Shown: positions 15,986 through 24,821 of the stretch, one piece after another
Position numbering within the stretch: the first letter of the stretch is position 1
How the letters are laid out: each line of letters opens with the position of its first letter
Assembly: GCF_000188155.2 (NCBI RefSeq)
Contig: NZ_KE124774.1
Coordinates: 1,120,256-1,184,255, forward strand
Direction: 5' to 3'
DNA length: 64,000 nt
From: Methylocystis sp. ATCC 49242
GTDB taxonomy: Bacteria > Pseudomonadota > Alphaproteobacteria > Rhizobiales > Beijerinckiaceae
The notes under the pieces: generated by a model
Database searches by the model: none
Told to the model about the DNA's origin: nothing
What the model saw: only the letters and a program-made list of their open reading frames with translations
Translations under genes and position numbers: made by a program

Positions 15986-16429
15986 ATGCTCGACAAGGTC
16001 TACAACACCCGAATTCTGGAACTCGCCGCGGATATTCCGAGGCTTGGCCGCTTGGAGCGACCCGACGCCACGGCCTCGGCCTATTCGAAGCTCTGCGGCT
16101 CGACCATCACCGTGGATATAAACATCCGCGACGGTAAGGTTTCCGACTACGCGCACGAGTTGAAGGCCTGCGCGCTGGGCCAGGCCTCCGCCTCGATCAT
16201 GGCGCGAAATGTCGTGGGCTCGACCCCCGAAGAGCTGCGCGAGGCCCGAGAGGCGTTGCGCCGGATGCTGAAGGAAAACGGCCCGCCGCCGCAGGGCAAA
16301 TGGTCCGACCTCGCCGTGCTGGAGCCCGTGCGGGATTACAAGGCCCGGCACGGGTCGACCATGCTGGCGTTCGACGCGGTGGTGGACGCCGTCGGGAAGG
16401 CGGAGGGGCAACCGGCCGCGGTCAAATAG
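15986..16429 (+). CDS. NifU/IscU-like iron-sulfur scaffold protein, 147 aa
   Basis: The frame matches the NifU N-terminal domain family: [37 protein letters not shown] and [18 protein letters not shown], with two of the usual cluster cysteines clearly placed (CGST and ACALGQ). The third cysteine expected near the C-terminus is absent, as in many Hyphomicrobiales members of this subgroup. It may therefore not be a full scaffold. I use ATG 15986; longer upstream frames overlap the folE promoter region. A pairing with folE-hisI in divergent orientation is common in the group. Confidence 0.85.
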   Translation: MLDKVYNTRILELAADIPRLGRLERPDATASAYSKLCGSTITVDINIRDGKVSDYAHELKACALGQASASIMARNVVGSTPEELREAREALRRMLKENGPPPQGKWSDLAVLEPVRDYKARHGSTMLAFDAVVDAVGKAEGQPAAVK

Positions 16430-16518
16430 CGTCCAGACGCGACCGCCCGGTTTCAAAACACTGCCGAAGCGTCAGGCCGCCCCTACCCTCCCCTGCTCCG
16501 CTTCGCCTAGACTGCGGC

Positions 16519-17025
16519 ATGATCTCCCCACCGATTCGCATCCTTGGCATCGACCCCGGCCTCAGAAACACCGGCTGGGGCGTGATCGAGTCGCAGGGCT
16601 CGCGACTTTCCTTCGTCGCCTGCGGGCGCGTGAAGTCGGATGGCGCGCTCGACATGGGGAATCGGCTGCGGCAGTTGCACGAAGGGTTGATGCAGGTCAT
16701 CGCCGACTACGGGCCGCATGAGGCGGCGGTGGAGGAGACCTTCGTCAACCGCGATCCACAATCCACCCTCAAGCTCGGTCAGGCGCGCGGGATCGCGCTG
16801 ATGGCGCCGGCGCTGGCCGGGCTCGTCATCGCGGAATATGCGGCGAATCTCGTCAAGAAGATCGTGGTCGGCGCCGGCCACGCCGACAAGGCTCAGATAC
16901 AGATGATGGTGCGCGTGCTCCTGCCCGCAAGCCAGGCGACCAGCGCCGACGCCGCCGACGCTCTCGCGGTGGCGATCTGCCACGCCCAGCATCGCGGAGC
17001 GCGGGCTTTGCGGGAATCGGCATGA
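16519..17025 (+). CDS. ruvC: Holliday-junction resolvase RuvC, 168 aa
   Basis: It resolves four-way junctions with RuvAB. The catalytic acids appear in [13 protein letters not shown] (Asp near 12), [11 protein letters not shown] (Glu) and [14 protein letters not shown] (Asp pair). The start at 16519 gives the normal length; the longer frame from 16300 runs into the preceding gene. The TGA overlaps the ruvA ATG (ATGA), so ruvC and ruvA are coupled. Confidence 0.97.
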   Translation: MISPPIRILGIDPGLRNTGWGVIESQGSRLSFVACGRVKSDGALDMGNRLRQLHEGLMQVIADYGPHEAAVEETFVNRDPQSTLKLGQARGIALMAPALAGLVIAEYAANLVKKIVVGAGHADKAQIQMMVRVLLPASQATSADAADALAVAICHAQHRGARALRESA

Positions 17026-17639
17026 TCGGCAAGCTGAAGGGCCTCATCGACAGTTATGGCGAGGATTTCGTGATCCTCGACGTGAATGGCGTCGGCTATG
17101 TCGTGCATTGCTCGTCGCGCACCTTGCAGAAGCTGCCGCGCGCCGGCGAGGCCGCGGCGCTCGCCATCGAGACGCAGGTGCGCGAAGACTCCATCCGTCT
17201 CTTCGGCTTCGAGGCCGAGGTCGAGCGCGACTGGTTCCGCCTGCTTCAGACCGTGCAGGGCGTCGGCGCCAAGGTCGCGCTCGGCATTCTTTCGATCCTG
17301 TCCTCCTCGGAGATCGCTTCCGCCATCGCGACACAGGACAAGGCGATGGTCGCGCGCGCGCCCGGAGTCGGGCCGAAACTCGCCGCCCGCATCGTCGCGG
17401 AGCTGAAGGACAAGGCGCCGGCCTTCGGCGCCGTCGATCCGGTGGTGGCGAAGCTCGCCGGGGAAGACGCCGACGCCAGCGCCCCCTCCGCCGTTCGCGA
17501 CGCCATTTCGGCGCTGGTCAACCTCGGATACGGCCGCCCCCAGGCCGCCGCCGCCGTCGCCGCGAGCGTCAAGGCGCTCGGCGAAGGCGCGGAGACCGGC
17601 GCGCTGATCCGGCAGGGACTGCGCGAACTGGCGCTTTGA
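17022..17639 (+). CDS. ruvA: Holliday-junction DNA helicase subunit RuvA, 205 aa
   Basis: RuvA binds the junction and loads RuvB. The three domains are visible: an N-terminal OB fold ([20 protein letters not shown] to about 65), tandem helix-hairpin-helix ([39 protein letters not shown]), and a C-terminal RuvB-binding helix bundle ([20 protein letters not shown]). In most relatives ruvB follows at once. Here ruvB lies about 3.1 kb further on. Confidence 0.97.
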   Translation: MIGKLKGLIDSYGEDFVILDVNGVGYVVHCSSRTLQKLPRAGEAAALAIETQVREDSIRLFGFEAEVERDWFRLLQTVQGVGAKVALGILSILSSSEIASAIATQDKAMVARAPGVGPKLAARIVAELKDKAPAFGAVDPVVAKLAGEDADASAPSAVRDAISALVNLGYGRPQAAAAVAASVKALGEGAETGALIRQGLRELAL

Positions 17640-17808
17640 AGCTGGGATGGAAACCGTTTTTTAACCGCACTCTCGGCCGCCGGCTGCCTGCGCCGGGAAG
17701 TCTGGATTGATTAACCAGCTGCAGCTAGGCTTTCCACATTGGGTTGCAACGTCCGTCGGCGGGCCGGATTTTCACGCCAGCGACGGCGCCTGGATCTGTG
17801 GGGATAAA

Positions 17809-18381
17809 ATGAGCTTGTCTGAGGGCCGTGGGCGCTCGGCCGTGCTGGCGTTTTTCACGGAGCGCGTTCGGCGCGACCTGCAATTCTCCAATATTTTCCG
17901 CGTCGATTTCACCGCCTCGATCGCATATTCGGCCGCGACGCTGTTTTTTCTCGCCGGAGCCGAGCTGTCGCCGCAATTGGCGCCCGTGCTGCTCGAACTC
18001 GTCTCGACCTATGCAGTGCTGCATGCAATCAAAATCCTGCTCGTCATTTATCTCGAGAAACAGGGCGGCGACGCGCGCGAATTTATCGGCTCCGAGCAAC
18101 TTGTGACGCGCGGCGTCTACGCCTTTTCGCGTAACCCGGTCTATGTGCTCTCACTCGTGCAGAGCTTTGTCTGGTCGTTGATCCTGATCTGTCTCGGCGC
18201 CGGGAGCCCGCACGCCTGGCTGTCCTATGCGCTGGCGGCGGCCCTGCTTTACGGCCATTACTGGGGCATGGACCGGCTGATCATCCCCCATGAGGAGGCC
18301 GCGCTGCGCCGCCGGCACCCGGAAGCCTTCGCCACCTATTGCGCGCGCGTGCGGCGCTGGTTCGGGCGGCGCCTAACCTGA
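17809..18381 (+). CDS. Isoprenylcysteine/phospholipid methyltransferase-family membrane protein, 190 aa
   Basis: The C-terminal half has the ICMT/PEMT-type order: LVTRGVYAFSRNPVYVLSLV (S-adenosylmethionine-binding R-N-P-x-Y), hydrophobic segments, then LIIPHEEAALRRRHPEAFATYCARVRRW, with the E-x-x-L...F-x-x-Y signature. At least four membrane segments are present. The substrate is not evident. I choose ATG 17809, preceded by TGGGG; a start at 17707 is possible. It is the first of three genes inserted between ruvA and ruvB, and the next gene begins with its own promoter-like hairpin. Confidence 0.8.
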   Translation: MSLSEGRGRSAVLAFFTERVRRDLQFSNIFRVDFTASIAYSAATLFFLAGAELSPQLAPVLLELVSTYAVLHAIKILLVIYLEKQGGDAREFIGSEQLVTRGVYAFSRNPVYVLSLVQSFVWSLILICLGAGSPHAWLSYALAAALLYGHYWGMDRLIIPHEEAALRRRHPEAFATYCARVRRWFGRRLT

Positions 18382-18483
18382 CGAACATTTCGGGCGGGCC
18401 CGCGCGACAAGGCCGGGAGAAACGGACAGGGCCTGCTTCCGGGTGTCGCACAGGCTCGAAATCCCGCCGCGCTCCTATATATG

Positions 18484-18518
18484 CCTCCCCCCGAGCAGAA
18501 CGCCTGCTCGGGGGGAGG
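18484..18518 (+). promoter_or_regulatory. Perfect 15-bp hairpin enclosing a strong ribosome site
   Basis: CCTCCCCCCGAGCAG at 18484-18498 and its exact inverse at 18504-18518 flank a five-base loop. The right arm ends in GGGGGGAGG, a near-ideal Shine-Dalgarno sequence. No T tail follows, so it is not a simple terminator. A TATATAT stretch at 18476 could be a -10 element. Next comes a short frame GTG 18524 to TGA 18544, whose stop overlaps the ATG at 18541 as ATGA. This looks like a translational control element. Confidence 0.55.
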
Positions 18519-18540
18519 ATGCAGTGGAGCCGATCAAATC

Positions 18541-18927
18541 ATGAATCTCGAGAAGGTCATTTTCGGATTTTTCATCCTTTTCGCAGCGACGCTGAATTTC
18601 GGCTTCGTATATGGCGACATCGCAAATCCGGATCATCACCATTTCTGGGAGTTCTTCGCCGCGGTCGTCATCAATCTCATCGCCACCGTGCTGAAATTCG
18701 GCGACCGGACACATATCGGCGCCGTGCATCTGGCTTCCAGTCTCGTGGCCCTGCTTCAGCTCGCGGCGGCCGGCATCGTCTGGTTTTTCGCCTATCGGGC
18801 GAACGGCGGCGAGACACTGTCCGAATTCGATACTGTCAGCATCGTTTCGCTCGCCTCGGGCGCCTTTCTGGCGAACATCGTCTCGATCGTAATAATGGTT
18901 GTAGAAACCAGTCTACAGAGACGCTGA
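18541..18927 (+). CDS. Four-helix membrane protein paired with a potassium channel, 128 aa
   Basis: The product begins MNLEKVIFGFFILFAATLNF and has about four hydrophobic segments, an acidic-His motif IANPDHHHFWEFF and a conserved-looking VLKFGDRTHIGAVHLASSL. I believe it is the DUF6394-type family found beside RCK potassium channels, but that is from memory. The stop (18925-18927) and the channel's ATG (18929) are one base apart, so the products are probably made together. It may be a channel accessory subunit. The start at 18541 is coupled to a six-codon leader frame; ATG 18481 lies before the hairpin and is less likely. Confidence 0.75.
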   Translation: MNLEKVIFGFFILFAATLNFGFVYGDIANPDHHHFWEFFAAVVINLIATVLKFGDRTHIGAVHLASSLVALLQLAAAGIVWFFAYRANGGETLSEFDTVSIVSLASGAFLANIVSIVIMVVETSLQRR

Positions 18928-18928
18928 G

Positions 18929-20632
18929 ATGAGCAGCGTATTTTTTGTCGCGCTGCGGCGACTTCGTGCGCCGCTCGTTCTCATCATCGTCATCTTCTCA
19001 ATCGCGACAGTGGGCCTGAGCCTCATTCCCGGCGTGGACGAGAATGGTCAGACCTGGCAAATGACGCCTTTTCAGGCATTCTATTTCACAACGTACACTG
19101 CGACGACCATCGGCTTCGGCGAAACGCCGCATGCCTTCACGGACACCCAGCGCCTATGGGTTACTTTCGTCATCTATCTTTCCGTCGTCGGCTGGGCCTA
19201 TCTCCTCGGTTCGCTGATGGCGCTCGCCCAGGACAAGGGATTTCAGGAGGCGATCGTTGCCGCGCGTTTTCGGCGGAATATAAGAGCGCTGCGCCGGCCC
19301 TTCTACATCATCTGCGGACTTGGCGAGACAGGACTCGGCGTGCTGAGCGCGCTGGATCGGCTCGGATTCCTGTTCGTCGTCATCGACTCCGACCTCGCGC
19401 GGCTGAACGAGCTCCAGATCCGGGACCACAGCGTGGACGCTCCGGCCCTCGTCGCGGACGCGCGAACCCCCGCCGCGCTCCTGTCCGCCGGCTTGAAGAA
19501 GCCCGAATGCCGCGGACTTCTCGCCCTGACCAACAACGACGACGTCAACCTCGCCATCGCCATAAACGTCTATCTGCTTCGTCCCGGCCTCTCGGTCATC
19601 TGCCGCTCCCAATCCATCGAGAATTCGAATACGCTAAAATCCCTCGGCGGCTATCAGATCATCGACCCCTTCGAGGAATTCTCGGACCAGCTGCTTATCG
19701 CGATGCAGTCGCCCGACACGCATCGCCTGTTGACCTGGCTCGTGGGGCCGCCGGGCAATTATCTTAAGCCGCGCCTGCCGGCCCCTCCGGGCGCCTGGAT
19801 CGTGTGCGGATACGGGCGGTTCGGCGCGCGGATCGTCGACGCCATTCGACAAGGGGGATTTGCGGTCACGGTCATCGATCCTGCTGGAAAGGCGCCGTCG
19901 AACGTCCCCGTCATCACAGGCGCCGGAAGCGAGGACACGCTGTTGCTCGCGGGCGTGGGAGAAGTCGCCGGCATCGTCGCCGCGACGGACAATGACGCGA
20001 TCAATCTTTCGATTTCGATCTCGGCGCGACGGCTGAACCCCGGAATCTTCGTGATCGCTCGCCAGAACCTCGTATCAAACGAGCCGCTTTTCGCAGCTCT
20101 CGCCGCCGACATGACAATGGTTTCCAACCAGATCATCGCCAATGAATGCGTTGCGATGCTCCGGACGCCGCTCCTGGCCGAGTTCCTGCGAATCATCCGC
20201 ACGAAGAACAATGAGTGGTCTCGTCGGTTGGTGCGCGAATTGGGCGTCATGACCAGACAGGTGACGCCGGATTTCTGGAGTTTCACGATCGGAGCGGAGG
20301 AAACCCCTGCGCTGTTCGACGTCATGTCGCATCTAGATGTCCCCATCACAGTCGGCGACATGCGCCGCAATGCGTCGCAAAGAGACCGCAAGCTGAAATG
20401 CCGTTCGCTTCTCCTGCAGCGCGGCGACCGCTTCGTGGATCTGCCCGCGGACGACTCGATTCTCGAAGTTGGCGACCGGCTCCTGTTCGCGGGCGCGCCC
20501 GTCGCCCGGAACCGGCAGAGGGACATCCTGCTGAACGCCAATGTCGCCAAATTCGTGCTGACGGGCGAGGGCGACGGCGACGGCGCAATCTGGCGGTGGC
20601 TGAGGCGGAAACACCGCGCGACAAAGCCGTGA
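18929..20632 (+). CDS. Two-transmembrane potassium channel with two RCK/TrkA domains, 567 aa
   Basis: The pore region has two membrane helices (about 14-33 and 77-99) around a selectivity filter TTIGFGE at 59-65. A first RCK Rossmann domain follows (YIICGLGETGLGVL, near 126-139), then a second (WIVCGYGRFGARIV, near 290). It ends with a TrkA-C-like domain (KCRSLLLQRGDRFVDLPADD, ILEVGDRLLFAG). Two RCK domains in one chain let a tetramer form an eight-domain gating ring without a separate RCK subunit. The first glycine motif GxGxTG has the usual ligand-binding form. Regulation by nucleotide or ion is expected but not shown. Confidence 0.93.
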   Translation: MSSVFFVALRRLRAPLVLIIVIFSIATVGLSLIPGVDENGQTWQMTPFQAFYFTTYTATTIGFGETPHAFTDTQRLWVTFVIYLSVVGWAYLLGSLMALAQDKGFQEAIVAARFRRNIRALRRPFYIICGLGETGLGVLSALDRLGFLFVVIDSDLARLNELQIRDHSVDAPALVADARTPAALLSAGLKKPECRGLLALTNNDDVNLAIAINVYLLRPGLSVICRSQSIENSNTLKSLGGYQIIDPFEEFSDQLLIAMQSPDTHRLLTWLVGPPGNYLKPRLPAPPGAWIVCGYGRFGARIVDAIRQGGFAVTVIDPAGKAPSNVPVITGAGSEDTLLLAGVGEVAGIVAATDNDAINLSISISARRLNPGIFVIARQNLVSNEPLFAALAADMTMVSNQIIANECVAMLRTPLLAEFLRIIRTKNNEWSRRLVRELGVMTRQVTPDFWSFTIGAEETPALFDVMSHLDVPITVGDMRRNASQRDRKLKCRSLLLQRGDRFVDLPADDSILEVGDRLLFAGAPVARNRQRDILLNANVAKFVLTGEGDGDGAIWRWLRRKHRATKP

Positions 20633-20758
20633 GCCGCGGCAGACGGCGAGGTTTCTCGCAACGCCTCGAGGACATATACTCGCCGACCGGCGGCGGACGA
20701 CCCGGAACCGGCGCCGGGCGAAACACAGCCTGCGCGCGCCGGGTTATTGGAGCAATTC

Positions 20759-21799
20759 TTGACCACCCCTCCCCGGCGGCTCGTCAGCCCCGAACAGCGC
20801 GACGACGACACGGATACGAGCTTCCGACCCCTGACGCTTGCCGACTTCACCGGGCAAGAGGCGGCGCGGGCCAACCTCAAGGTTTTCATCGAGGCCGCCA
20901 AGACGCGCGGCGACGCGCTCGACCATGTGCTGCTCGTCGGCCCGCCGGGATTGGGCAAAACCACGCTCGCCCAGATCGTCGCCCGCGAGCTCGGCGTGAA
21001 TTTCCGCTCGACCTCCGGCCCCGTGATCGCCAAGGCGGGCGACCTCGCGGCGCAGCTCACCAATCTCGAGCCGCGCGACGTTCTGTTCATCGACGAAATC
21101 CACCGACTCAATCCAGCGGTGGAGGAGATTCTCTATCCCGCCATGGAGGATTTCCAGCTCGACCTCATCATCGGCGAGGGGCCGGCGGCGCGGTCGGTCA
21201 AGATCGACCTCGCCAAATTCACGCTGGTCGGCGCCACGACCCGCGCCGGCCTGCTGACGACGCCGCTGCGCGACCGTTTCGGCATTCCGGTGCGGCTGAA
21301 TTTCTATACGGCCGAGGAGCTGGAGCTGATCGTCAGGCGCGGCGCGCGCGTACTGGGCGTCGGCATGAATGAGGAAGGCGCGCGGGAGATCGCGCGGCGT
21401 TCTCGCGGCACACCGCGCATCGCGGGCCGCCTGCTGCGCCGCGTCCGCGATTTCGCCATCGTGGAAGGCGCCGCGACGATCACGCGCCAGCTGGCGGACC
21501 GCTCATTGTCGCTGCTGGAAGTAGACAGCATCGGCCTCGACATCATGGACCGGCGCTATCTGAACATGGTGGCGCTGAATTTCGGCGGCGGGCCGGTCGG
21601 GATCGAAACCATCGCGGCGGCGCTCTCCGAACCCCGCGACGCGATCGAGGACATTATCGAACCCTATCTCCTGCAACAGGGCTTCCTGCAGCGCACGCCG
21701 CGCGGGCGATTGTTGACTCCCCACGCCTTCAAACACCTCGGCCTCGCCGAACCGGCGAGGCCTTCAGGTCAATTCGGGCTGTTCGATGGAGAGGAATAG
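20759..21799 (+). CDS. ruvB: Holliday-junction branch-migration ATPase RuvB, 346 aa
   Basis: The motor of RuvABC. Walker A is [12 protein letters not shown], Walker [11 protein letters not shown], sensor 1 LVGATTRAG, and the arginine finger lies in [14 protein letters not shown]-terminal winged helix follows ([22 protein letters not shown]). The likely start is TTG 20759 because TTGGAG lies six bases upstream and the resulting N-terminus ([14 protein letters not shown]) matches the family. Another TTG at 20747 is possible. Confidence 0.96.
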   Translation: MTTPPRRLVSPEQRDDDTDTSFRPLTLADFTGQEAARANLKVFIEAAKTRGDALDHVLLVGPPGLGKTTLAQIVARELGVNFRSTSGPVIAKAGDLAAQLTNLEPRDVLFIDEIHRLNPAVEEILYPAMEDFQLDLIIGEGPAARSVKIDLAKFTLVGATTRAGLLTTPLRDRFGIPVRLNFYTAEELELIVRRGARVLGVGMNEEGAREIARRSRGTPRIAGRLLRRVRDFAIVEGAATITRQLADRSLSLLEVDSIGLDIMDRRYLNMVALNFGGGPVGIETIAAALSEPRDAIEDIIEPYLLQQGFLQRTPRGRLLTPHAFKHLGLAEPARPSGQFGLFDGEE

Positions 21800-21805
21800 G
21801 CGATC

Positions 21806-21913
21806 TCAGGCCGCCAGCACGAAATACATCATCGTGCCGAACAGGATGACGGCAAGAATTTCGCCGGCCCTCTCCAGGAACTGCATGAAACTATTCAACG
21901 TGGGCGTTGTCAT
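21806..21913 (-). CDS. Small single-pass membrane protein, 35 aa
   Basis: ATG 21913 is preceded by CGGAGG at ideal spacing. The product starts MTTPTLNSFMQFLERAGEIL and continues with AVILFGTMMYFVLAA: an amphipathic N-terminus and one membrane helix. It is convergent with ruvB, seven bases from its stop. No family is recognised. The strong ribosome site and clean membrane helix make it credible in spite of its length. Confidence 0.55.
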   Translation of the reverse strand: MTTPTLNSFMQFLERAGEILAVILFGTMMYFVLAA

Positions 21914-22060
21914 AGCTCACCTCCGATAGTGGATATGTGGGCGCCGGACAGGATTTCCAGTGTTCCCGAAGGAGGTTGGCCCCGGATAGTTAAGAGACGC
22001 GTTGCAGGAAAGCCGTCACGAGAGAAACGACAAACCAGACCCGAATCCAGAAATGAAATC

Positions 22061-22480
22061 ATGAAGGCACAACACAGCATCCCCATCCGCATCTATTGGG
22101 AGGACACGGACGCGTCCGGTCTCGTCTATCACACCTCCTATATTCGCTTCATGGAGCGCGGGCGCACCGAGCTTCTGCGCACTCTGGAGCTGGATCAGCG
22201 CGCGCTGCTGGAGGGCGCGGCGGGCGCCCCGATCTTCTTCGTCGTGCGCGCGATGGATATCGATTTCAGGAAGCCCGCGCTCATGGACGATCTCCTGAGC
22301 GTGGAGACGCGCGTGACGGAGATCGGCGGCGCATCCATCGATCTCGATCAGCGCGTCATCCGCAACGGCGAGCTGCTGGTGGGCGCCAGAGTGAAGGTCG
22401 TGTGCGTCGAAAACGGTCGCGCGAGGCGTCTGCCGGCCGACGTGCGCACGAAATTCGAGAACGCCCTGACCGCGTCGTGA
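22061..22480 (+). CDS. ybgC: YbgC-type acyl-CoA thioesterase of the Tol region, 139 aa
   Basis: A hot-dog-fold thioesterase. The family signature IYWEDTDASGLVYHTSYIRFMERGR near 12-36 includes the catalytic Asp (DTD). VVRAMDIDFRKPALMDDLLSVET and a C-terminal strand pair complete the fold. YbgC usually heads the tol-pal cluster. Here a desaturase gene on the other strand separates it from tolQ. The ribosome site before ATG 22061 is weak, but the N-terminus fits the family. Confidence 0.93.
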   Translation: MKAQHSIPIRIYWEDTDASGLVYHTSYIRFMERGRTELLRTLELDQRALLEGAAGAPIFFVVRAMDIDFRKPALMDDLLSVETRVTEIGGASIDLDQRVIRNGELLVGARVKVVCVENGRARRLPADVRTKFENALTAS

Positions 22481-22481
22481 C

Positions 22482-23360
22482 CTACATCCGCCCGAGCCGC
22501 GCCAGATAGAAGTGATGCGGGAGATGCAGGAAAGACCAGCTGAAATTCTTGAGATGGGCCTGCGGAATATCTTTCGAGATTTCGCGATGCAGCTCGGGAA
22601 GCTGCGTCCAGTGCGCGCGCGGATGGAGATGATGCGCGGTATGATAGCCGAAATTGCCGGTGAGGAAATTGAACCAGCGGTGTGAGGTGTTGTTGGCGAG
22701 CGCCGGGAGATTCGCGCCGCTTTCATCGCATCCGTAATGATTGAGGTAATCCACATATCTCGAAATGAAAAATACCGAGACGTACCAGGGCAGCAGGTAG
22801 AAAATCGCAAGCCACGGGCGCCAGACCAGCAGCGCGGCGATCAGCAATATGAGCAGACATTGCTCGACGAAGGCCCAGCGATAATTCACCGGCGATTTCT
22901 CGTTGCGCCTTACGCCCTTTTCGAAGGCCTCGCGGATCGGCGCGAAAAAGGTCGGCCACAGCGATCGCAAGCAAAATGAAAATGCGGCGCGCGGCGTGTA
23001 GGGACGGCGCATGTCGACCGGCGCGCGAAACCGCTCGTCCGCGCCAAAGTGGTGGCCGTAGACGTGCTGGATGCGCCAATTGGAGGCCGTCATTCCCGTC
23101 GCCACGCCCAGACACATGTCGAGCAGCAGGTTGAAGGCCGGCGCGGTGGTGAAGGGATGGTGGACATGCCAGTGCATCAGATAGTTTGCACGACCAATAA
23201 GCGCAATCAAAACAATTACATATAAATAAAATTCAGTATTCGTGAAGTCTCGCGCGAAGGGAAGAAGGAACAGGATCGGGGCGATCAGGGCCCGGATGAT
23301 GCTGGAGACATCCTCCCGGCGGCAAAAGCCGGGGAGGCGGTCGAAATCAACGGAATTCAT
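22482..23360 (-). CDS. Membrane fatty-acid desaturase-like protein, 292 aa
   Basis: A membrane di-iron enzyme of the fatty-acid desaturase family. The three histidine boxes are present: HWHVHH, HVYGHHFG and HTAHHLHP. Hydrophobic segments lie before the first box and between the second and third (CLLILLIAALLVWRPWLAIF, then YLLPWYVSVFFIS). The exact substrate (fatty acid, carotenoid or other lipid) cannot be read from the sequence. The start at 23360 (MNSVDFDRLPG) is preferred to 23435. It lies between ybgC and tolQ on the opposite strand, two bases after the ybgC stop, so it is an insertion into the Tol region. Confidence 0.85.
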   Translation of the reverse strand: MNSVDFDRLPGFCRREDVSSIIRALIAPILFLLPFARDFTNTEFYLYVIVLIALIGRANYLMHWHVHHPFTTAPAFNLLLDMCLGVATGMTASNWRIQHVYGHHFGADERFRAPVDMRRPYTPRAAFSFCLRSLWPTFFAPIREAFEKGVRRNEKSPVNYRWAFVEQCLLILLIAALLVWRPWLAIFYLLPWYVSVFFISRYVDYLNHYGCDESGANLPALANNTSHRWFNFLTGNFGYHTAHHLHPRAHWTQLPELHREISKDIPQAHLKNFSWSFLHLPHHFYLARLGRM

Positions 23361-23464
23361 GACCCGCTCACAATAAATGTTCAAAACGCGGGCGGAACGT
23401 CGCCTGCCCGGAACGCCATGATTCTTCAGGCCCATGAGCTTGTCAAAGACCTTCTCACCAATCC

Positions 23465-23503
23465 TTAACCCTTACCGCTTGTTAACACCTTGCCGCTAGT
23501 TAA
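23465..23503. promoter_or_regulatory. Three TTAA words in the desaturase/tolQ intergenic region
   Basis: TTAACC (23465), TTAACA (23482) and TTAATA (23500) recur at 17-18 base spacing about 110-150 bases upstream of tolQ. The CtrA consensus needs seven bases between TTAA words, so these do not match a full box. They may be half-sites or chance. Confidence 0.25.
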
Positions 23504-23614
23504 TATTGTGCGGCGCACCGCGGCCCCAGAAAGGGCGAAATTGCGGGCGATAGAGCGGGGAAACGCCGTCCATTTCGAGAACTGCGTCGCCGCATTCCGC
23601 TGCAAGGACAAATC

Positions 23615-24358
23615 ATGAATCCAGCCGAAATCGCCGCGAGCCCCCTCGCCGCTCCCGCCGCCGACATCACCATCTGGAGCATGTTCTGGGGCGCGCATAT
23701 CGTAGTGAAATTCGTGATGGTGGGCCTGCTGCTCGCCTCCGTCTGGTGCTGGGCGATCATCATTGACAAAACGCTGCTTTTCAGCCGCATGCGCCGCGCC
23801 ATGGACCGTTTCGAGGAGAGCTTCTGGTCGGGCAATTCGCTGGAGGAGCTTTACGGCAAGCTCTCAGAACGCCCGACGACCGGCATGGCGACGCTTTTCG
23901 TCGCGGCCATGCGCGAATGGAAACGCTCGTTCCAGAGCGGCGCGAGCGCATCCTTCATGGGCCTTCAGGCGCGCATCGAGAAGGTGCTGGACGTCTCCAT
24001 CGCCCGCGAGGTCGAGAAGCTCGAGTCCAATCTGCTCGTGCTGGCGACCGTCGCTTCCGCTGGCCCCTTTGTCGGCCTCTTCGGCACGGTCTGGGGCATC
24101 ATGACCTCCTTCCGCTCAATCGCCGCCTCCAAGAACACCTCGCTCGCGGTCGTCGCGCCGGGCATCGCCGAGGCGCTGCTGGCCACGGCCATCGGCCTTT
24201 TCGCCGCCATTCCCGCGCTCATCGCCTACAACAAGATGCAGGGCGACGTGGCGAAAGCGCAGGCGCGCATGGAAAGCTTCGCCGACGAATTCTCCGCCAT
24301 ACTGTCGCGCCAGATCGACCAGCACGCGGCCTCGTCCAACCGCGACCGGGCGGCCTGA
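23615..24358 (+). CDS. tolQ: Tol-Pal inner-membrane motor protein TolQ, 247 aa
   Basis: TolQ and TolR form the proton channel that energises TolA during division. Three membrane helices are visible: VVKFVMVGLLLASVWCWAII, then after a long cytoplasmic loop VLATVASAGPFVGLFGTVWG (with the family's T-V-W-G-I-M) and IAEALLATAIGLFAAIPALI. AAGGACAAATC precedes the ATG. It starts the tolQRAB operon. Confidence 0.96.
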   Translation: MNPAEIAASPLAAPAADITIWSMFWGAHIVVKFVMVGLLLASVWCWAIIIDKTLLFSRMRRAMDRFEESFWSGNSLEELYGKLSERPTTGMATLFVAAMREWKRSFQSGASASFMGLQARIEKVLDVSIAREVEKLESNLLVLATVASAGPFVGLFGTVWGIMTSFRSIAASKNTSLAVVAPGIAEALLATAIGLFAAIPALIAYNKMQGDVAKAQARMESFADEFSAILSRQIDQHAASSNRDRAA

Positions 24359-24361
24359 TCG

Positions 24362-24811
24362 ATGGGCGCGTCGCTCTCCACTCCCGGGCGCAAGGGCGGC
24401 AGGCGGCGGCGCGGCGTGCCGCGCTACGGCGCCATGGCCGAGATCAACATGACGCCCTTCATCGACGTCATGCTGGTGCTGCTCATCATCTTCATGGTCG
24501 CCGCGCCTTTGCTCGCCACCGGCGTCGCGGTCGACTTGCCGCAAACAAAGGCGGGCGCGCTCAACATCGACCAGAAGCCGGTCTCCATCGCGATCGACGA
24601 AAAGGGACAGGTGTTCCTCATGGATCAGCCCGTCGAGATCGCGCAGCTTCTCGACAAGCTGAAGGAGGCCGCCAAGCAGGGCTTCGACGAGCGCATTTAT
24701 GTGCGCGGCTCGAAGGCCGTGAACTACGGCCGCGTCGCAGAGGTCATGTCGCTCATCACGACCGCCGGATACAAGAAGGTTGCTCTGGTGACGGAGCAGG
24801 AGAAGAAGTGA
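24362..24811 (+). CDS. tolR: Tol-Pal inner-membrane protein TolR, 149 aa
   Basis: ExbD/TolR family, with a single membrane helix (MAEINMTPFIDVMLVLLIIF) carrying the conserved protonatable Asp of the P-F-I-D-V motif, then a periplasmic domain. TolR starts three bases after the tolQ stop. The N-terminus before the helix is very basic (GRKGGRRRRGVPR). Confidence 0.96.
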   Translation: MGASLSTPGRKGGRRRRGVPRYGAMAEINMTPFIDVMLVLLIIFMVAAPLLATGVAVDLPQTKAGALNIDQKPVSIAIDEKGQVFLMDQPVEIAQLLDKLKEAAKQGFDERIYVRGSKAVNYGRVAEVMSLITTAGYKKVALVTEQEKK

Positions 24812-24821
24812 GTTTGCGAAA

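Noticed and set aside
18481..18540. ATG 18481 as the start of the small membrane protein
   Set aside because: It would translate through the 15-bp hairpin into low-complexity residues and lacks a ribosome site. The family-like N-terminus begins at 18541.
23465..23503. Full CtrA box before tolQ
   Set aside because: TTAA words are 17-18 bases apart and not 11, so the consensus spacing is not met.
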